A stretch of DNA of 64,000 nt, from the NCBI RefSeq assembly GCF_004217145.1, contig NZ_SHKR01000011.1, forward strand, positions 1,860,001 through 1,924,000, written 5' to 3'. Within the stretch, counting starts at the first letter, position 1. Every line of letters starts with the position of its first letter. This document shows positions 63,719 to 64,000 of the stretch, in pieces. This DNA comes from Kribbella rubisoli. Its GTDB lineage: Bacteria; Actinomycetota; Actinomycetes; Propionibacteriales; Kribbellaceae. Below the pieces are notes generated by a model. That model was not told where the DNA came from. It worked only from the letters and a program-made list of their open reading frames with translations, and did not search any database. Position numbers and translations under genes: made by a program.

Positions 63719-64000
63719 TCAGAGAGGTTTCTCGAACCAGTGATGTGCGTAGGGCTCGGCGTTGAACGCCGAGACTTCCTTGAAGCCTGAGGAGCGGTAG
63801 AGGGCGATCGCCTCCTTCAGGTTGTGGTTGGTCTCGAGTCGTACGGCGGTTGCTCCGTGGGCAGCCGCCGTACGCTCGAGCTCCGCCAGCAGCCGGCGGC
63901 CCAGCCCGAGCCCGCGCGCATCCGGTGAGACCCACATCCGTTTGATCTCGGCCGGTTCAGCGCCGTGCAGTTTGAGCGCACCGCAGCCGACCGGCTCCGA
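63719..64000 (-). CDS. GNAT family acetyltransferase (5' partial)
   Basis: The frame is open to the last base of the window, so the N-terminal half is missing; 93 residues are visible. Motif A is RMWVSPDARGLGLGRRLLAELERTAAAHG and motif B LKEAIALYRSSGFKEVSAFN. GCGALK just before motif A fits beta strand 4. The visible C-terminus ends HHWFEKPL, typical of ArgA/RimI-like small GNATs. It is convergent with the TIGR03118-type gene, 3 nt apart. Confidence 0.82.
   Translation of the reverse strand, partial: SEPVGCGALKLHGAEPAEIKRMWVSPDARGLGLGRRLLAELERTAAAHGATAVRLETNHNLKEAIALYRSSGFKEVSAFNAEPYAHHWFEKPL

Overview
The window is high-GC actinobacterial chromosome with densely packed genes. The HspR/HAIR heat-shock circuit, the full Kdp potassium locus with its micro-ORFs, the Zur-type zinc-free ribosomal protein cluster, frequent GTG starts with 4-nt start/stop overlaps, and many LysR, TetR, MarR, GntR and IclR regulators fit a soil actinomycete. 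A Kribbella-like member of the Propionibacteriales is my best guess from gene style; this is an inference, not a database result. No prophage, insertion sequence, CRISPR array, rRNA or tRNA was seen.

Layout. 1-6.9 kb: a partial AlkZ-like winged-helix protein, an aldo/keto reductase, two LysR regulators, a TetR regulator divergent from an NAD(P)-binding oxidoreductase across a tandem operator, an SDR and a HAD phosphatase. 6.9-12.2 kb: a 1.4-kaa secreted subtilase fused to an Asp-box propeller, divergent from a TrmB/LuxR-type regulator. 12.3-18.8 kb: a GntR regulator plus GNAT pair, a secreted beta-helix glycosidase, an MFS exporter divergent from its likely MarR repressor across two palindromes, and a DapC-like aminotransferase. 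18.9-21.7 kb: a frameshifted unknown gene, an ArsC-like/membrane protein pair, a GyrB-like ATPase fragment protein and a DHFR-like reductase. 21.7-33.5 kb: clpB, a two-component system, a GT87 mannosyltransferase, a GNAT, then dnaK-grpE-dnaJ-hspR with HAIR operators. 33.5-35.7 kb: a GNAT, a phosphoribosyltransferase gene broken by an in-frame stop, and an AbiEi/DUF559 gene bracketed by palindromic repeats. 35.7-49.6 kb: histidine utilisation. 50-51.7 kb: Zur-type cluster. 52.6-60.4 kb: kdp. 60.6-64 kb: unknown acidic protein, PhzF, RidA, a secreted TIGR03118-type protein and a partial GNAT.

The histidine block is the largest coordinated unit. HutH and HutU convert histidine to imidazolone propionate, HutI opens the ring and HutF makes N-formylglutamate. 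No HutG is visible, but an M20 allantoate-amidohydrolase-like enzyme sits in the operon and probably performs the last hydrolysis. A four-gene osmoprotectant-type ABC transporter in the same transcription unit is probably the histidine importer. An IclR regulator lies between hutH and a second aromatic amino acid lyase, and the promoters of both lyases carry nearly the same 18-bp palindrome.

The most unusual signals are three copies of a 90-91 bp palindromic element, two of which bracket the AbiEi/DUF559 gene; a second palindrome that exactly fills the gap between two convergent stop codons; a lyase paralogue with a changed cofactor triad; a run of competing hairpins downstream of hspR; and a terminator-like hairpin buried in coding sequence.
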